Source of the DNA: an uncultured Alphaproteobacteria bacterium
Lineage (GTDB): Bacteria > Pseudomonadota > Alphaproteobacteria > RF32 > CAG-239
DNA: 20,485 bases
Reading direction: 5' to 3'
Assembly: GCA_910587405.1 (NCBI GenBank)
Contig: CAJUKS010000018.1
Location: forward strand, 1 to 20,485
The position numbers were made by a program, and so were the translations under genes. This document shows positions 8,100 to 15,575 of this stretch, in pieces (position 1 is the stretch's first letter; the number at the start of each line of letters is the position of its first letter). The notes beneath the pieces are model-generated. The model made no database searches and was not told the origin of the DNA. It was given only the letters and a program-made list of their open reading frames with translations.

Positions 8100-9031
8100 T
8101 ACTTTTTCTTCCAAAACATATCGACACTGCCGAGTTCGGCCTCGTCAAGGTTAACCAGATCGTAAAACGTTATAATATAACTAATCAGACCGGCATAATT
8201 TTCCAAGGGTGATCCGCGCACCATATTATAAACCATCGCATTGCCGCGCAGCGCTTTTTTATGGTTGCGGCGTTGGCGGCGCAAATTGCGAAAATGCTCA
8301 AAATTGACATCACTGTTAAACTTGAGCGCATAAGCGTCAATTGCCGCTTCCAGAGAAGGATAAACTTTTATCCGATAACTGTCGTCGGGTTCATTAAGCG
8401 GCTTGATGCCGTCATCGGTAAACCACACTTTTTCCTTGTACAGCGCATTACCGAGTCCGACTTCGCGGGCGGTTCCCCAGTTGCTTTCGGCAGCCGCGGC
8501 GCCGATCAGCAGCGACGGCGGCACGGCGTCAATACGCTCGAACAGTTCGTTAAGCACAATTTTATAACGGTCGGTTCCCTTCATGCGCGTAAAAACATCG
8601 TATTTTTGCGCCAAACGTTCCAACTCGTCTTGATCCTCGGGCAAAAACTTTTCATTTTGCAAAAAACGCTTTTGTATCATCATCAGCTGATAACGTTCCA
8701 AAATGATCCGTTCGTTGACCAGCATTGTCAACGGCGCCAAAATTTGAATAAACAAACGGTTACGCAGATTTTTGTCCGCCACCCGGTTAAAGTCGGAGGG
8801 AAGGGCATTCAAAAACAAAGGCGGATATTTCCAGTCGGGCATATAGATGTAATCCCGATAACTGTAATCGTCAAACATCCGTTGCAACACCGCCGTGCTG
8901 GGATTGCTGACATACAACCCTTCCGCTTTCAATTCCATCTCCAGCGGTTTTGCCTGCAGCGGCAACTGCAGCGGCAACGGCAGCAGCCAACTCAAAAGAA
9001 ACACCAGCCATGCAACGGTTTTTATTTTCAT
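8099..9031 (-). CDS. Bax-like glucosaminidase-family exported protein
   Basis: This 310-residue protein has an N-terminal signal peptide or anchor (1-27) with a Leu/Pro/Gln-rich stretch. A region of about 130 residues follows. The C-terminal half resembles E. coli Bax and the glucosaminidase fold (PF01832). The motif PPSLLIGAAAAESNWG contains the expected catalytic Glu182 and is followed by GLGNALY, the counterpart of GNNLFG in Bax. It probably acts on peptidoglycan in the periplasm, a fitting partner for murJ in the same cluster. The ATG directly abuts the nfu stop (TGAATG), and its own stop overlaps the gloB start by one base. Confidence 0.85.
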   Translation of the reverse strand: MKIKTVAWLVFLLSWLLPLPLQLPLQAKPLEMELKAEGLYVSNPSTAVLQRMFDDYSYRDYIYMPDWKYPPLFLNALPSDFNRVADKNLRNRLFIQILAPLTMLVNERIILERYQLMMIQKRFLQNEKFLPEDQDELERLAQKYDVFTRMKGTDRYKIVLNELFERIDAVPPSLLIGAAAAESNWGTAREVGLGNALYKEKVWFTDDGIKPLNEPDDSYRIKVYPSLEAAIDAYALKFNSDVNFEHFRNLRRQRRNHKKALRGNAMVYNMVRGSPLENYAGLISYIITFYDLVNLDEAELGSVDMFWKKK

Positions 9032-9568
9032 TCAGTTCTCATACTTTTCAACTGCAACCACTTCGCGAATGTAGGTCTTTAACAGTCTTTCCACGCCGTC
9101 TTTCAACGTTCGCTGCGAATAGGGACAACCGACGCACTTTCCCTGTAACTCAACGTAAACGATTCCGTTTTCAAAACCTCGAAAAGCAATGTCGCCGCCG
9201 TCTTTGCGGATCGCCGGACGAATCCGTGCATTCAACAATCCGACAATATTGCGAATCAAATCGTCGGCTTCTGTCGTTGTCGGTTCAATCACCGGGGCTT
9301 CCCCTTTGGTCAGGCAATCCATGATTTCCGCCAGCACTTGCGGTTTCAGATCCTCCCATGCGGCCGCCGTTTCTTTGGTTACTGACAAACAATCGGGCGT
9401 AATCATTATTGAAGCGACGCCGCCCAGATCAAAAATATTTTCGGCGAGGGCGGACCGCCGCAGCGATTTGGCGTCGCTGAATTCCGCGCTCCCGTTAACC
9501 GGAAATCCCGATTCGGCAAAAAAATGCATAATATTGTTATCCGCGGCCAGTTGTGTTTCAATCCGCAT
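9032..9568 (-). CDS. NifU-like Fe-S scaffold/carrier protein (Nfu)
   Basis: This cytoplasmic protein is predicted to hold and deliver Fe-S clusters to target enzymes. Its 178 residues match the two-domain layout of alphaproteobacterial and mitochondrial Nfu: an N-terminal Nfu domain (about 1-88) and a C-terminal NifU-like domain (about 103-172). The latter contains RPAIRKDGGDI and the cluster-binding CVGC (Cys145, Cys148). The start overlaps the end of the DUF2333 gene by 11 bases and has a good AAGGAG ribosome site inside that gene. The stop abuts the next start. Confidence 0.93.
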   Translation of the reverse strand: MRIETQLAADNNIMHFFAESGFPVNGSAEFSDAKSLRRSALAENIFDLGGVASIMITPDCLSVTKETAAAWEDLKPQVLAEIMDCLTKGEAPVIEPTTTEADDLIRNIVGLLNARIRPAIRKDGGDIAFRGFENGIVYVELQGKCVGCPYSQRTLKDGVERLLKTYIREVVAVEKYEN

Positions 9569-10565
9569 TGACTGTTACTCCTTTTGTTGCATCACCGATT
9601 TTATCGAGCAGGCTTGCTGCCCGCAACATATAATAGCCCAACGAAACCAAATGGTTGGCGGCAAATCCGGAATCGAGTTCGCCGTTGCGAACCACAGCCG
9701 GTGACAACTCCACGCCGTTTTCCAGCGCCCGCATCACCCGAGTCCAGTTTTCATACTGCCCGCTGTCCAGCAAAACCTGTTTAAAATCGCGTCCCCAGGC
9801 TTTCATAATCATCAGATAAGCATATGCCTTACCCTGATTAAAATAAAACAAATCGTCGGCGCCGGTATCAACCCAGTCGGAACTGTGTTCGGCCACCTGA
9901 ACTTCCAACCGGCCGACCGAACGTTGCAGATCTTTTTGCACGGCCGTCACAAAACGGCGCAGGTTGGCCGCACTTTTTTCCCAGCGGCATTCGCTGCCGG
10001 GCAACAACCGGTTAAAATCACGCAGTTGTTTGCGGGCTTTGCGATACTGGCTTGCCGAAGAAGGCGCTATTTTCAACTTGTTGTCGGCGGCAAACAGCCA
10101 AACGTTACCGGGATATTTCAACAGTTCGGCCGCTGCCGTCACCGCATTTTTAGCCCGGCCGTCATCGCCGCATTCGGTTTCTTTGGCAATCACCGAAGCG
10201 GTTTTTGACAATGCGCTGACGATACCGTTCTGATAAGCGGGCATGTTATCCAGAAAATAAGAGGGGAAAAACAACGGCAGATTCGCGCTCCAAATATGGT
10301 CGTTAACTTCGCGGTTAATTAAAAAAGCCATCGTTTCTACCGTTGCCGACTGATCTTCGGAAACAACCGCCGCTTCATAAGCGGTGTTTTTATCAATTTC
10401 TTCCATCAGGGATCCGCCGAGCGGATAATACAGCGCCAAAAGCAACACGATAACGCCGGCAAAAGCCTTCGGCCACGAAACCGCCAAATGCGAAACGCCG
10501 CGCCACACGTTCTGCAACGCTTTTTTCAGATATTGAAAGATATTGACCGTCCGGGTTTTAAGCAT
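9558..10565 (-). CDS. DUF2333-family membrane-anchored protein
   Basis: The product has 335 residues with a short cytoplasmic N-terminus, one transmembrane segment (about 33-48, ending YYPLGG) and a large, probably periplasmic, helical domain. The sequence after the membrane segment (MEEIDKN, then alternating hydrophobic and acidic helices) resembles the DUF2333 family (PF10095), whose function is not established. I assigned the family by recall of the pattern, not by a search. The gene overlaps the murJ end by 8 bases and uses a GAGGAG ribosome site in murJ, so it is translated together with the lipid II flippase. A cell-envelope role is a reasonable guess from this linkage. Confidence 0.7.
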   Translation of the reverse strand: MLKTRTVNIFQYLKKALQNVWRGVSHLAVSWPKAFAGVIVLLLALYYPLGGSLMEEIDKNTAYEAAVVSEDQSATVETMAFLINREVNDHIWSANLPLFFPSYFLDNMPAYQNGIVSALSKTASVIAKETECGDDGRAKNAVTAAAELLKYPGNVWLFAADNKLKIAPSSASQYRKARKQLRDFNRLLPGSECRWEKSAANLRRFVTAVQKDLQRSVGRLEVQVAEHSSDWVDTGADDLFYFNQGKAYAYLMIMKAWGRDFKQVLLDSGQYENWTRVMRALENGVELSPAVVRNGELDSGFAANHLVSLGYYMLRAASLLDKIGDATKGVTVNAD

Positions 10566-12141
10566 TTTTTTCTTTTCTCCTCATCAGGCCGGCGAGCACG
10601 GCCGCCACATCCATGACTTTCATTATTTTAGTCATAATACAAAAAGTTACAACTCCAAAAATGCAGAGAATGCCGAAAAGAAGCAACTTCAGCCACAAAA
10701 CAAGCCGCAGCCAACCGCCGAAAATATAGTCCAAGGCCGCGCTGCCGCCCCATAAAACCATTCCCATCACTGCCGAACACAAGACCACTTTCAAAATTAT
10801 TCTGACCAGCGCCGGCGAAAAACGCCAGAAACCGCGTTTTTTCAACCCGTGAACATATTGATAAAAAGAAATGAAAGCCGCAAGCGTGGTCGCCGTCGCA
10901 ATTCCCACATGGCCGAACGGCTTCATCAGCAGCAGCGAAAAGCTGAGGTTGGCCAACAATACCACCACGCTGTACTTGACCGGGGTTTTGGTATCGCAAC
11001 GGGCAAAGAAATTGGGCGTCATGGCCTTGACCATCACATACACCGGCAGCCCGATCGCATATGCGACCACCGCCTGCGCCGTCATAGCCGTCTGCAAAGC
11101 GCCGAATTTGCCGTGTTGAAACAAAATATTGATAATCGGTTCGGCCAAGATAATCAGAGCAACCGCGGCGGGAATTGACAAAATCGCCCCGTATTCAATC
11201 GCCTTGTCCTGAGTCTGCCGTGCCTGTCCGTCATCACCGGCTTTGAGCTGCCGCGACAAAACCGGCAGCACCGCCACCCCGATCGCCGCGCCTACGACTC
11301 CCAACGGAAGCTGCTGCAAACGGTTGGCGTAATACAGCCACGAAATGGCGCCGGTACCGACCATCGACACCAGAATCGTGTCCACCATCATATTGATCTG
11401 ATAAACGCCGGCACCGAGGATCCCCGGCGCAATCCGTTTGAACAAAACGCGGATTTCTTCCGATCGCAGCAATGTCAGAATATGGTATTGCGGAACGATT
11501 TTAACGCCTTCGCGGCGCAAAAACAAATTAAGCCACATGATTTCAAAAACGCCCGCCAGCGTCACGCCGCAGGCAATGCGGTAAACCGGAGTATTCATCA
11601 CCGGCATAAACACCCATATCGAAGCAATCATGGTCAAATTGAGGATCACCGGCGCGGCGGCCGGCGCGGCAAATTTTCCGAATGAGTTGAGGATTCCCGA
11701 CTGAAAAGAAACAATCGACACCAACAGCAAAAAAGGAAAAGTGATCCGTGACAAAAACGCCGCCAGCTCTATTTTGCCGGCATCGTCGGCAAACCCCGGC
11801 GCCAACACCGTAACCACATAAGGCATCAGCAATTCCATCGTCACCACAAAAATGCCGAGACAAAAAACCAGCACAGAAATCGCGCCGACGGCAAATTTTA
11901 TCGCTTTTTCACGTCCGTCTCCCACCAGTTTATGAGAAAAAATCGGAACAAACGCGCTGGTAAACGCGCCTTCTGCAAACAAACTGCGAAACAGGTTCGG
12001 CAGCTTAAATGCGACAAAAAAAGCGTCGGAAATCATTCCGGCACCAAGATAATTTGCCAAAATTATATCGCGGAAAAAACCGGTGATCCGGCTGATCAGA
12101 GTCCAGCCGCCGAAAGTGGCGATCGATTTCAGTAAAGACAT
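10558..12141 (-). CDS. murJ: Lipid II flippase MurJ (MviN)
   Basis: MurJ flips undecaprenyl-linked peptidoglycan precursor (lipid II) across the inner membrane. The protein has 527 residues with many hydrophobic segments, consistent with the family's 14 transmembrane helices. The N-terminal signature includes FGGWTLISRITGFFRD, SDAFFVAFKLPNLFR and FAEGAF. The functionally essential residues of E. coli MurJ are present: Arg18, Arg24, Asp39 and Arg52, and a VDT / YANRL region that matches Asp269/Arg270. It is the first gene of an overlapping cluster and is preceded by a promoter with a perfect TATAAT. The ATG at 12141 has only a weak ribosome site. Confidence 0.97.
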   Translation of the reverse strand: MSLLKSIATFGGWTLISRITGFFRDIILANYLGAGMISDAFFVAFKLPNLFRSLFAEGAFTSAFVPIFSHKLVGDGREKAIKFAVGAISVLVFCLGIFVVTMELLMPYVVTVLAPGFADDAGKIELAAFLSRITFPFLLLVSIVSFQSGILNSFGKFAAPAAAPVILNLTMIASIWVFMPVMNTPVYRIACGVTLAGVFEIMWLNLFLRREGVKIVPQYHILTLLRSEEIRVLFKRIAPGILGAGVYQINMMVDTILVSMVGTGAISWLYYANRLQQLPLGVVGAAIGVAVLPVLSRQLKAGDDGQARQTQDKAIEYGAILSIPAAVALIILAEPIINILFQHGKFGALQTAMTAQAVVAYAIGLPVYVMVKAMTPNFFARCDTKTPVKYSVVVLLANLSFSLLLMKPFGHVGIATATTLAAFISFYQYVHGLKKRGFWRFSPALVRIILKVVLCSAVMGMVLWGGSAALDYIFGGWLRLVLWLKLLLFGILCIFGVVTFCIMTKIMKVMDVAAVLAGLMRRKEKNA

Positions 12142-12188
12142 TGCTTGTCAAACCTGTTTTTATTATATATAGTGCGTTTAATGGCAGC

Positions 12189-12218
12189 ATTATAGGACAT
12201 TAATTGCAATAAATCCAA
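12189..12218 (-). promoter_or_regulatory. murJ cluster promoter (sigma-70 type)
   Basis: On the minus strand, TTGGAT (12213-12218) and TATAAT (12189-12194) are separated by 18 bases. The minus-10 is a perfect match. It lies about 50 bases upstream of the murJ start and diverges from the promoter at 12248-12276. Confidence 0.65.
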
Positions 12219-12247
12219 TTTGTTTTTCGTTTGTTTACATTTTTTTG

Positions 12248-12276
12248 TTGACAAAATAGTTAATTATTGAGATAAT
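12248..12276 (+). promoter_or_regulatory. Near-consensus promoter of the 126-residue orphan gene
   Basis: TTGACA (12248-12253) and GATAAT (12271-12276) are separated by 17 bases. This is a perfect minus-35 and a five-of-six minus-10 at ideal spacing, predicting a strong promoter with a leader of about 39 bases. Confidence 0.85.
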
Positions 12277-12321
12277 AGACAAAACGAAGGGAAAAACATT
12301 ATTATATAAGGAGATACCCCT

Positions 12322-12702
12322 ATGCAAAAATTATTGACCGCCGAGGCGGCACGCAATGTTTTCAAAAACAGATCTTCCCGTGATTTCTTAAAACACGGGG
12401 GAGCTTCGTATATCAGCGCAGCCGGGCTTGAACAAGTCAGCCCTCAGCATTTTGCCGTTGCCAGCCTGATGGTCGCCAAAGGCGCCAAAAACTGGTCCGG
12501 CGAAATGACTCACTGCCCCGAAGGCGAAAAAATGATGAAAAGCGCCAACAAAGAATTGCTTGAAGGAAAATCGATTGCCGGCGCAGAGATGACAAAGGTC
12601 GAACCGGATCAGGCCGCAAAAATGGTTGCTAAAGCCGAACAGCAAATTGAAAATAATCAGCAGGCGTTAAAGCTTTCTCAACACGAATACCACACCTACT
12701 GA
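12322..12702 (+). CDS. Orphan 126-residue protein, strongly expressed by prediction
   Basis: I do not recognise this protein. It is soluble by appearance, has no signal peptide or membrane segment, and has 126 residues rich in Ala, Lys and Glu. The middle contains HCPEGEKMMKSANKELLEG, and the C-terminal part is probably helical, ending in a Gln/His-rich tail (QHEYHTY). Reality as a gene is well supported. It has its own near-consensus promoter at 12248-12276, an AAGGAG ribosome site 8 bases before the ATG, and a strong terminator at 12722-12759. It stands alone between two minus-strand transcripts. This layout, typical of abundant small proteins, suggests high expression, but no function can be named. 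Confidence 0.85.
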   Translation: MQKLLTAEAARNVFKNRSSRDFLKHGGASYISAAGLEQVSPQHFAVASLMVAKGAKNWSGEMTHCPEGEKMMKSANKELLEGKSIAGAEMTKVEPDQAAKMVAKAEQQIENNQQALKLSQHEYHTY

Positions 12703-12721
12703 TCATCTCCTTATAAAACCG

Positions 12722-12759
12722 ACAACTCCGGAAATTCCCGTTCCGGAGTTGTTTTTTTA
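12722..12759 (+). terminator. Intrinsic terminator of the orphan gene
   Basis: A perfect 12-bp stem, ACAACTCCGGAA (12722-12733) with TTCCGGAGTTGT (12741-12752), encloses a 7-base loop and is followed by a T run. It lies 20 bases past the stop codon. Confidence 0.95.
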
Positions 12760-13119
12760 TGATTTGAAAGTCACACGACCTCTGTGAACCTGCAGGTGCA
12801 AACGCCCGAACTCAGTCGTCGGACTTGCGAAACTTTGAGCCGGACGCCCCTTCGAGACGACTAAGCTTCCCGGACAAAAAAACAACGTTCATTGCAAACG
12901 GCCGCCAAAGCCGTTACGCCCGCCGACAACGGCAACGATACATAAAAACAACCGCAGTCTTTGCCGCAGTGACACCGATTTTAAACCGTCCTTTTTCTCT
13001 TTTGATCCATTTTTACCGATCAACCCGAATATCATCGCATTCCGCTTGTTTCCAAAACGACGCCAGCTTCCCGGACAAATGGGTCGAACTGTCCCTGCTT
13101 GTTTGCAACTTCCGAATTA
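12760..13119. other. Intergenic region without a recognised gene
   Basis: About 360 bases between two convergent transcripts. The plus-strand frames here translate to low-complexity Arg/Ser/Pro-rich sequence without a ribosome site, so I call none. A 15-bp direct repeat, AGCTTCCCGGACAAA, occurs at 12864-12878 and 13065-13079. A 7-bp inverted pair, AGTCGTC and GACGACT, lies at 12814-12820 and 12856-12862. No tRNA was seen. Confidence 0.5.
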
Positions 13120-13125
13120 CAAAAA

Positions 13126-13148
13126 CACTCCCGAAAACTCCGGGAGTG
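13126..13148 (-). terminator. Terminator of the lipoprotein-comM-pseudoprotease operon
   Basis: CACTCCCG (13126-13133) pairs with CGGGAGTG (13141-13148) around a 7-base loop. On the minus strand it is followed by a run of five T, and it lies about 78 bases past the stop of the 778-residue gene. Confidence 0.8.
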
Positions 13149-13170
13149 CTTTTGTTAAAAATCAGACCGA

Positions 13171-13218
13171 GCCGTCGGCAAAATTCCGAGATGAATTTCC
13201 GGCATTGCAGCCGACGGC
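13171..13218 (-). other. Two-stem RNA structure in the operon 3' untranslated region
   Basis: GCCGTCGGC (13171-13179) is complementary to GCCGACGGC (13210-13218), a perfect 9-bp outer stem. Inside it AAATTC (13181-13186) pairs with GAATTT (13193-13198) around a 6-base loop. The structure sits between the stop codon at 13226 and the terminator. It may protect the mRNA 3' end or be part of a small RNA; this is inference from pairing alone. Confidence 0.4.
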
Positions 13219-13225
13219 AAACGAT

Positions 13226-15562
13226 CTATTTGCGGTCTTTGGCCTTCATGGCTTCGGGCGCCTTTTGAACCGTGTTTTCAATCAACGGCGCAACCGACTT
13301 CTGCCGCCAGGCCTTTTGCGGTTTGGGCTGAACTTGCGGGAAAGCTTTGCCGCAGATCTCCAACCCCAGACTCTTCATTGCCGTTTCAATCGGCAGGAAC
13401 AGGTCCGGTCCGTCGGCAACCGTACGCGAAGTATGAGCCATACCGGTAATACGGCCTTTCTCGTCAATCAGCACACCGCCGATAGTCGCACTCTGAACAA
13501 AAGTGTCAATCACGATTTGCGAGGTTCCGTCGGCGTCGTAACGGTAGCCGCTGACCTTGCCGCCGGTTTCCAGGTATCCTTCACCTTCTCCGGCTTCAAA
13601 ATTAAGCAGGCCGAGAGTCATGAAGTTATCCTTATTAACCGCCGGGAGTTGCAAATTGAGTGACAATGGGGTATATTCGGTCGGCTTGTCCAAAACCAAC
13701 AGAGCGGTATTTTTCTTCGGATTGATTCGGAAAGCGCGGCCTTTCAGCTTTTTGCCGTTGATCGTTTCAAGAGCATAAGCGTTGTTGCTGCGATCTACCA
13801 AATCGGCGGAAGTCATGACAAACTGTTCAGAAACCAGCAATCCCGCACCTTTTTTGCCTTTGGCGTTGGTTACCGAAACCACCGCCGTTCTGACCTTATA
13901 AACGTTTTCGGGTCCCATGTTGTCATAATCGGGTTGTTCCATAATGCAAAGACGGTCTTTTTCGAACATTGCCGACATATCGTCCGCCTGCGGTTCAACC
14001 GCTTCCACTTCATACAGAACCGTACCGTCGGCAACGGCACCCGAATTTTCAACGACGACGGCACCGTTATTCATTTCAACAACTTCGCCGTATTCGTTAA
14101 CCCCGAAACCGGAGGCGGCAACGCCCGAAGTTTCGATAATCTGACCGTCAACCATTTCGATGGCCGTCACATTGCCGGCTTCGTTGACACCGAAACCGGA
14201 AGAAGCCGCACCGGAAGTTTCGATAATCTCGGTTTCGACCACTTCGGTTTGCGGAACGCCGATCCAACCTTCGTTCATGCCGTAACCGCCGGAAACGCTG
14301 CCGGAATCTTCCAAAATTTTAATTTCTCTGCTGAACTGGCATTTGACCGGATCCATTTCCCGCTGCAAATCAATCAAAGCGGTACGTTGTCTTTGCAGTT
14401 CTTCCGGCGAAACCCGTTGCGCCAGCTGATCTTCAAACCCCGACAGATTGCGCAGATTGTCAACCGCATCGGCAAAGGCGCGTTGGATCAGAACCATTTC
14501 GCCGTTATATTCACCGTCTTCGACTTCGCCGTAGCCGACGCTCTTTCCTTTCCACAACACGTTGGTTTTGGTCAGATCCATCAGGCGCCAGGTTACCGTC
14601 ATTTCGGAAGAACCGATTCTCTTGTCGGCTTTTTTGGCTTCGTCCCAATTGTATTCGTCGCAAAGATTCATATAGTAGTCGGTAATTTCCGCCGTCAGAA
14701 CATATTCCGGCAGCGAGCTGTCTTCTCTCAGACACAAATCATTCGGCGTTTTGACGATGTTGTAGCAATCGGAAACCATATCATCGAAAATTTCGACAAA
14801 GTTCATGTCTTTTTCCAAAATGCGTCCTTCGTTCAGGACGGCGTTTTTACTGTCGCGGCGGCAACCGAAAATGCGAAAACGGTATTTGCCGAGCTTGCGC
14901 GAATAATTGCCGGTGCTCATGCCGTTTTTAATGCGAAAATCGACCCATTCCAGTTCTAACGGCGCAAAATCACCGCACTGATGGTGAACGGCATTGTACA
15001 AACTGTCGTCAAAAACAACATAATTCTGAATATATTTCGGGTTCGGCTTTACCGGACGGCAGGCCGGGCCGTTACAGGGAGCGCCGCCGAAAATGCTGCC
15101 GTTCTTATCACAGGTTTTGCAAGGACCGCCGCCGAAAATACTGCCGTTGCGGTTACAAGTAACGCAGGGACCGCCGCCGAAAATGCTGCCGTCACGGTCT
15201 TCTTTGGCTTTGCCGTATTCGTCAACCGAGTCGTCAAACAGTTTTTGCCGGGCCGACATGCGATATTCTTCCGGGCGCGGGCTCAACGTATAGGCCACCG
15301 GGCGCATTTCCTCCAAATTGCCGTCGGGGACAGCCGCCTGAATACATCCGCCGGGTTTGCGGGTTACGACCGTCTTTACCTGGGGACAGGCGCAGTCTTC
15401 AGCGCTTCCCATCTGAGCGGGACAAGCGCAGTCGTCAACCGGCGCGGCCTGTTGCGGACAATCGTAGCTGCCCGAAGCCGGACACTGAGCGGCGGACGGG
15501 AAAGCCCATACTGTCAATGCAGCGGCACAAAGAGCAATTTTCAAGGTCATTAATTTCTGCAT
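13226..15562 (-). CDS. Exported multidomain protein with inactive trypsin-like domain
   Basis: The 778-residue product has a signal peptide (1-25, cleavage after SAA). A Cys-rich segment follows (27-73, several CACP), then three tandem 15-residue repeats of (D/N)GSIFGG(G/A)PC (124-168). Residues about 175-400 form a globular region with AEITDYYMNLC and WRLMDLTKTNVLWKG, reminiscent of periplasmic lipoprotein-type folds. Three SGFGVNE-type repeats (418-494) come next. Residues about 555-735 look like a trypsin/DegP fold, but the triad is gone: VMTSADLV has Asp587 where TAAHVV has His, NTALLVL has Asn618 for Asp, and ATIGGVL has Ile694 where GNSGGPL has Ser. I infer a binding or structural periplasmic protein, not a protease. 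A TAGGAGAT ribosome site overlaps the comM stop, so it belongs to the comM operon. Confidence 0.85.
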   Translation of the reverse strand: MQKLMTLKIALCAAALTVWAFPSAAQCPASGSYDCPQQAAPVDDCACPAQMGSAEDCACPQVKTVVTRKPGGCIQAAVPDGNLEEMRPVAYTLSPRPEEYRMSARQKLFDDSVDEYGKAKEDRDGSIFGGGPCVTCNRNGSIFGGGPCKTCDKNGSIFGGAPCNGPACRPVKPNPKYIQNYVVFDDSLYNAVHHQCGDFAPLELEWVDFRIKNGMSTGNYSRKLGKYRFRIFGCRRDSKNAVLNEGRILEKDMNFVEIFDDMVSDCYNIVKTPNDLCLREDSSLPEYVLTAEITDYYMNLCDEYNWDEAKKADKRIGSSEMTVTWRLMDLTKTNVLWKGKSVGYGEVEDGEYNGEMVLIQRAFADAVDNLRNLSGFEDQLAQRVSPEELQRQRTALIDLQREMDPVKCQFSREIKILEDSGSVSGGYGMNEGWIGVPQTEVVETEIIETSGAASSGFGVNEAGNVTAIEMVDGQIIETSGVAASGFGVNEYGEVVEMNNGAVVVENSGAVADGTVLYEVEAVEPQADDMSAMFEKDRLCIMEQPDYDNMGPENVYKVRTAVVSVTNAKGKKGAGLLVSEQFVMTSADLVDRSNNAYALETINGKKLKGRAFRINPKKNTALLVLDKPTEYTPLSLNLQLPAVNKDNFMTLGLLNFEAGEGEGYLETGGKVSGYRYDADGTSQIVIDTFVQSATIGGVLIDEKGRITGMAHTSRTVADGPDLFLPIETAMKSLGLEICGKAFPQVQPKPQKAWRQKSVAPLIENTVQKAPEAMKAKDRK
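14081..14311 (-). repeat. SGFGVNE-type repeats in the pseudoprotease
   Basis: Three degenerate units occupy residues 418-494: EDSGSVSGGYGMNE, ETSGAASSGFGVNE and ETSGVAASGFGVNE. The last two are nearly identical and start 29 residues apart. They probably form a flexible linker between the middle and C-terminal domains. Confidence 0.8.
15059..15193 (-). repeat. 45-bp tandem repeats encoding SIFGGxPC units
   Basis: Three consecutive 45-base units encode residues 124-168, each with GSIFGG(G/A)PC and a further cysteine (CVTC, CKTC, CNGPAC). The DNA units are close to identical on the plus strand (CCGCCGAAAAT, then CTGCCGT), indicating recent duplication. Copy number may vary between strains. Confidence 0.85.
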
Positions 15563-15575
15563 TATTTTTTATCTC

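Noticed and set aside
12825..13663. Plus-strand frames at 12825-13268 and 13046-13663
   Set aside because: They lack ribosome sites, have Arg/Ser/Pro-rich low-complexity translations, cross a terminator hairpin and run into the antisense of the exported 778-residue gene.
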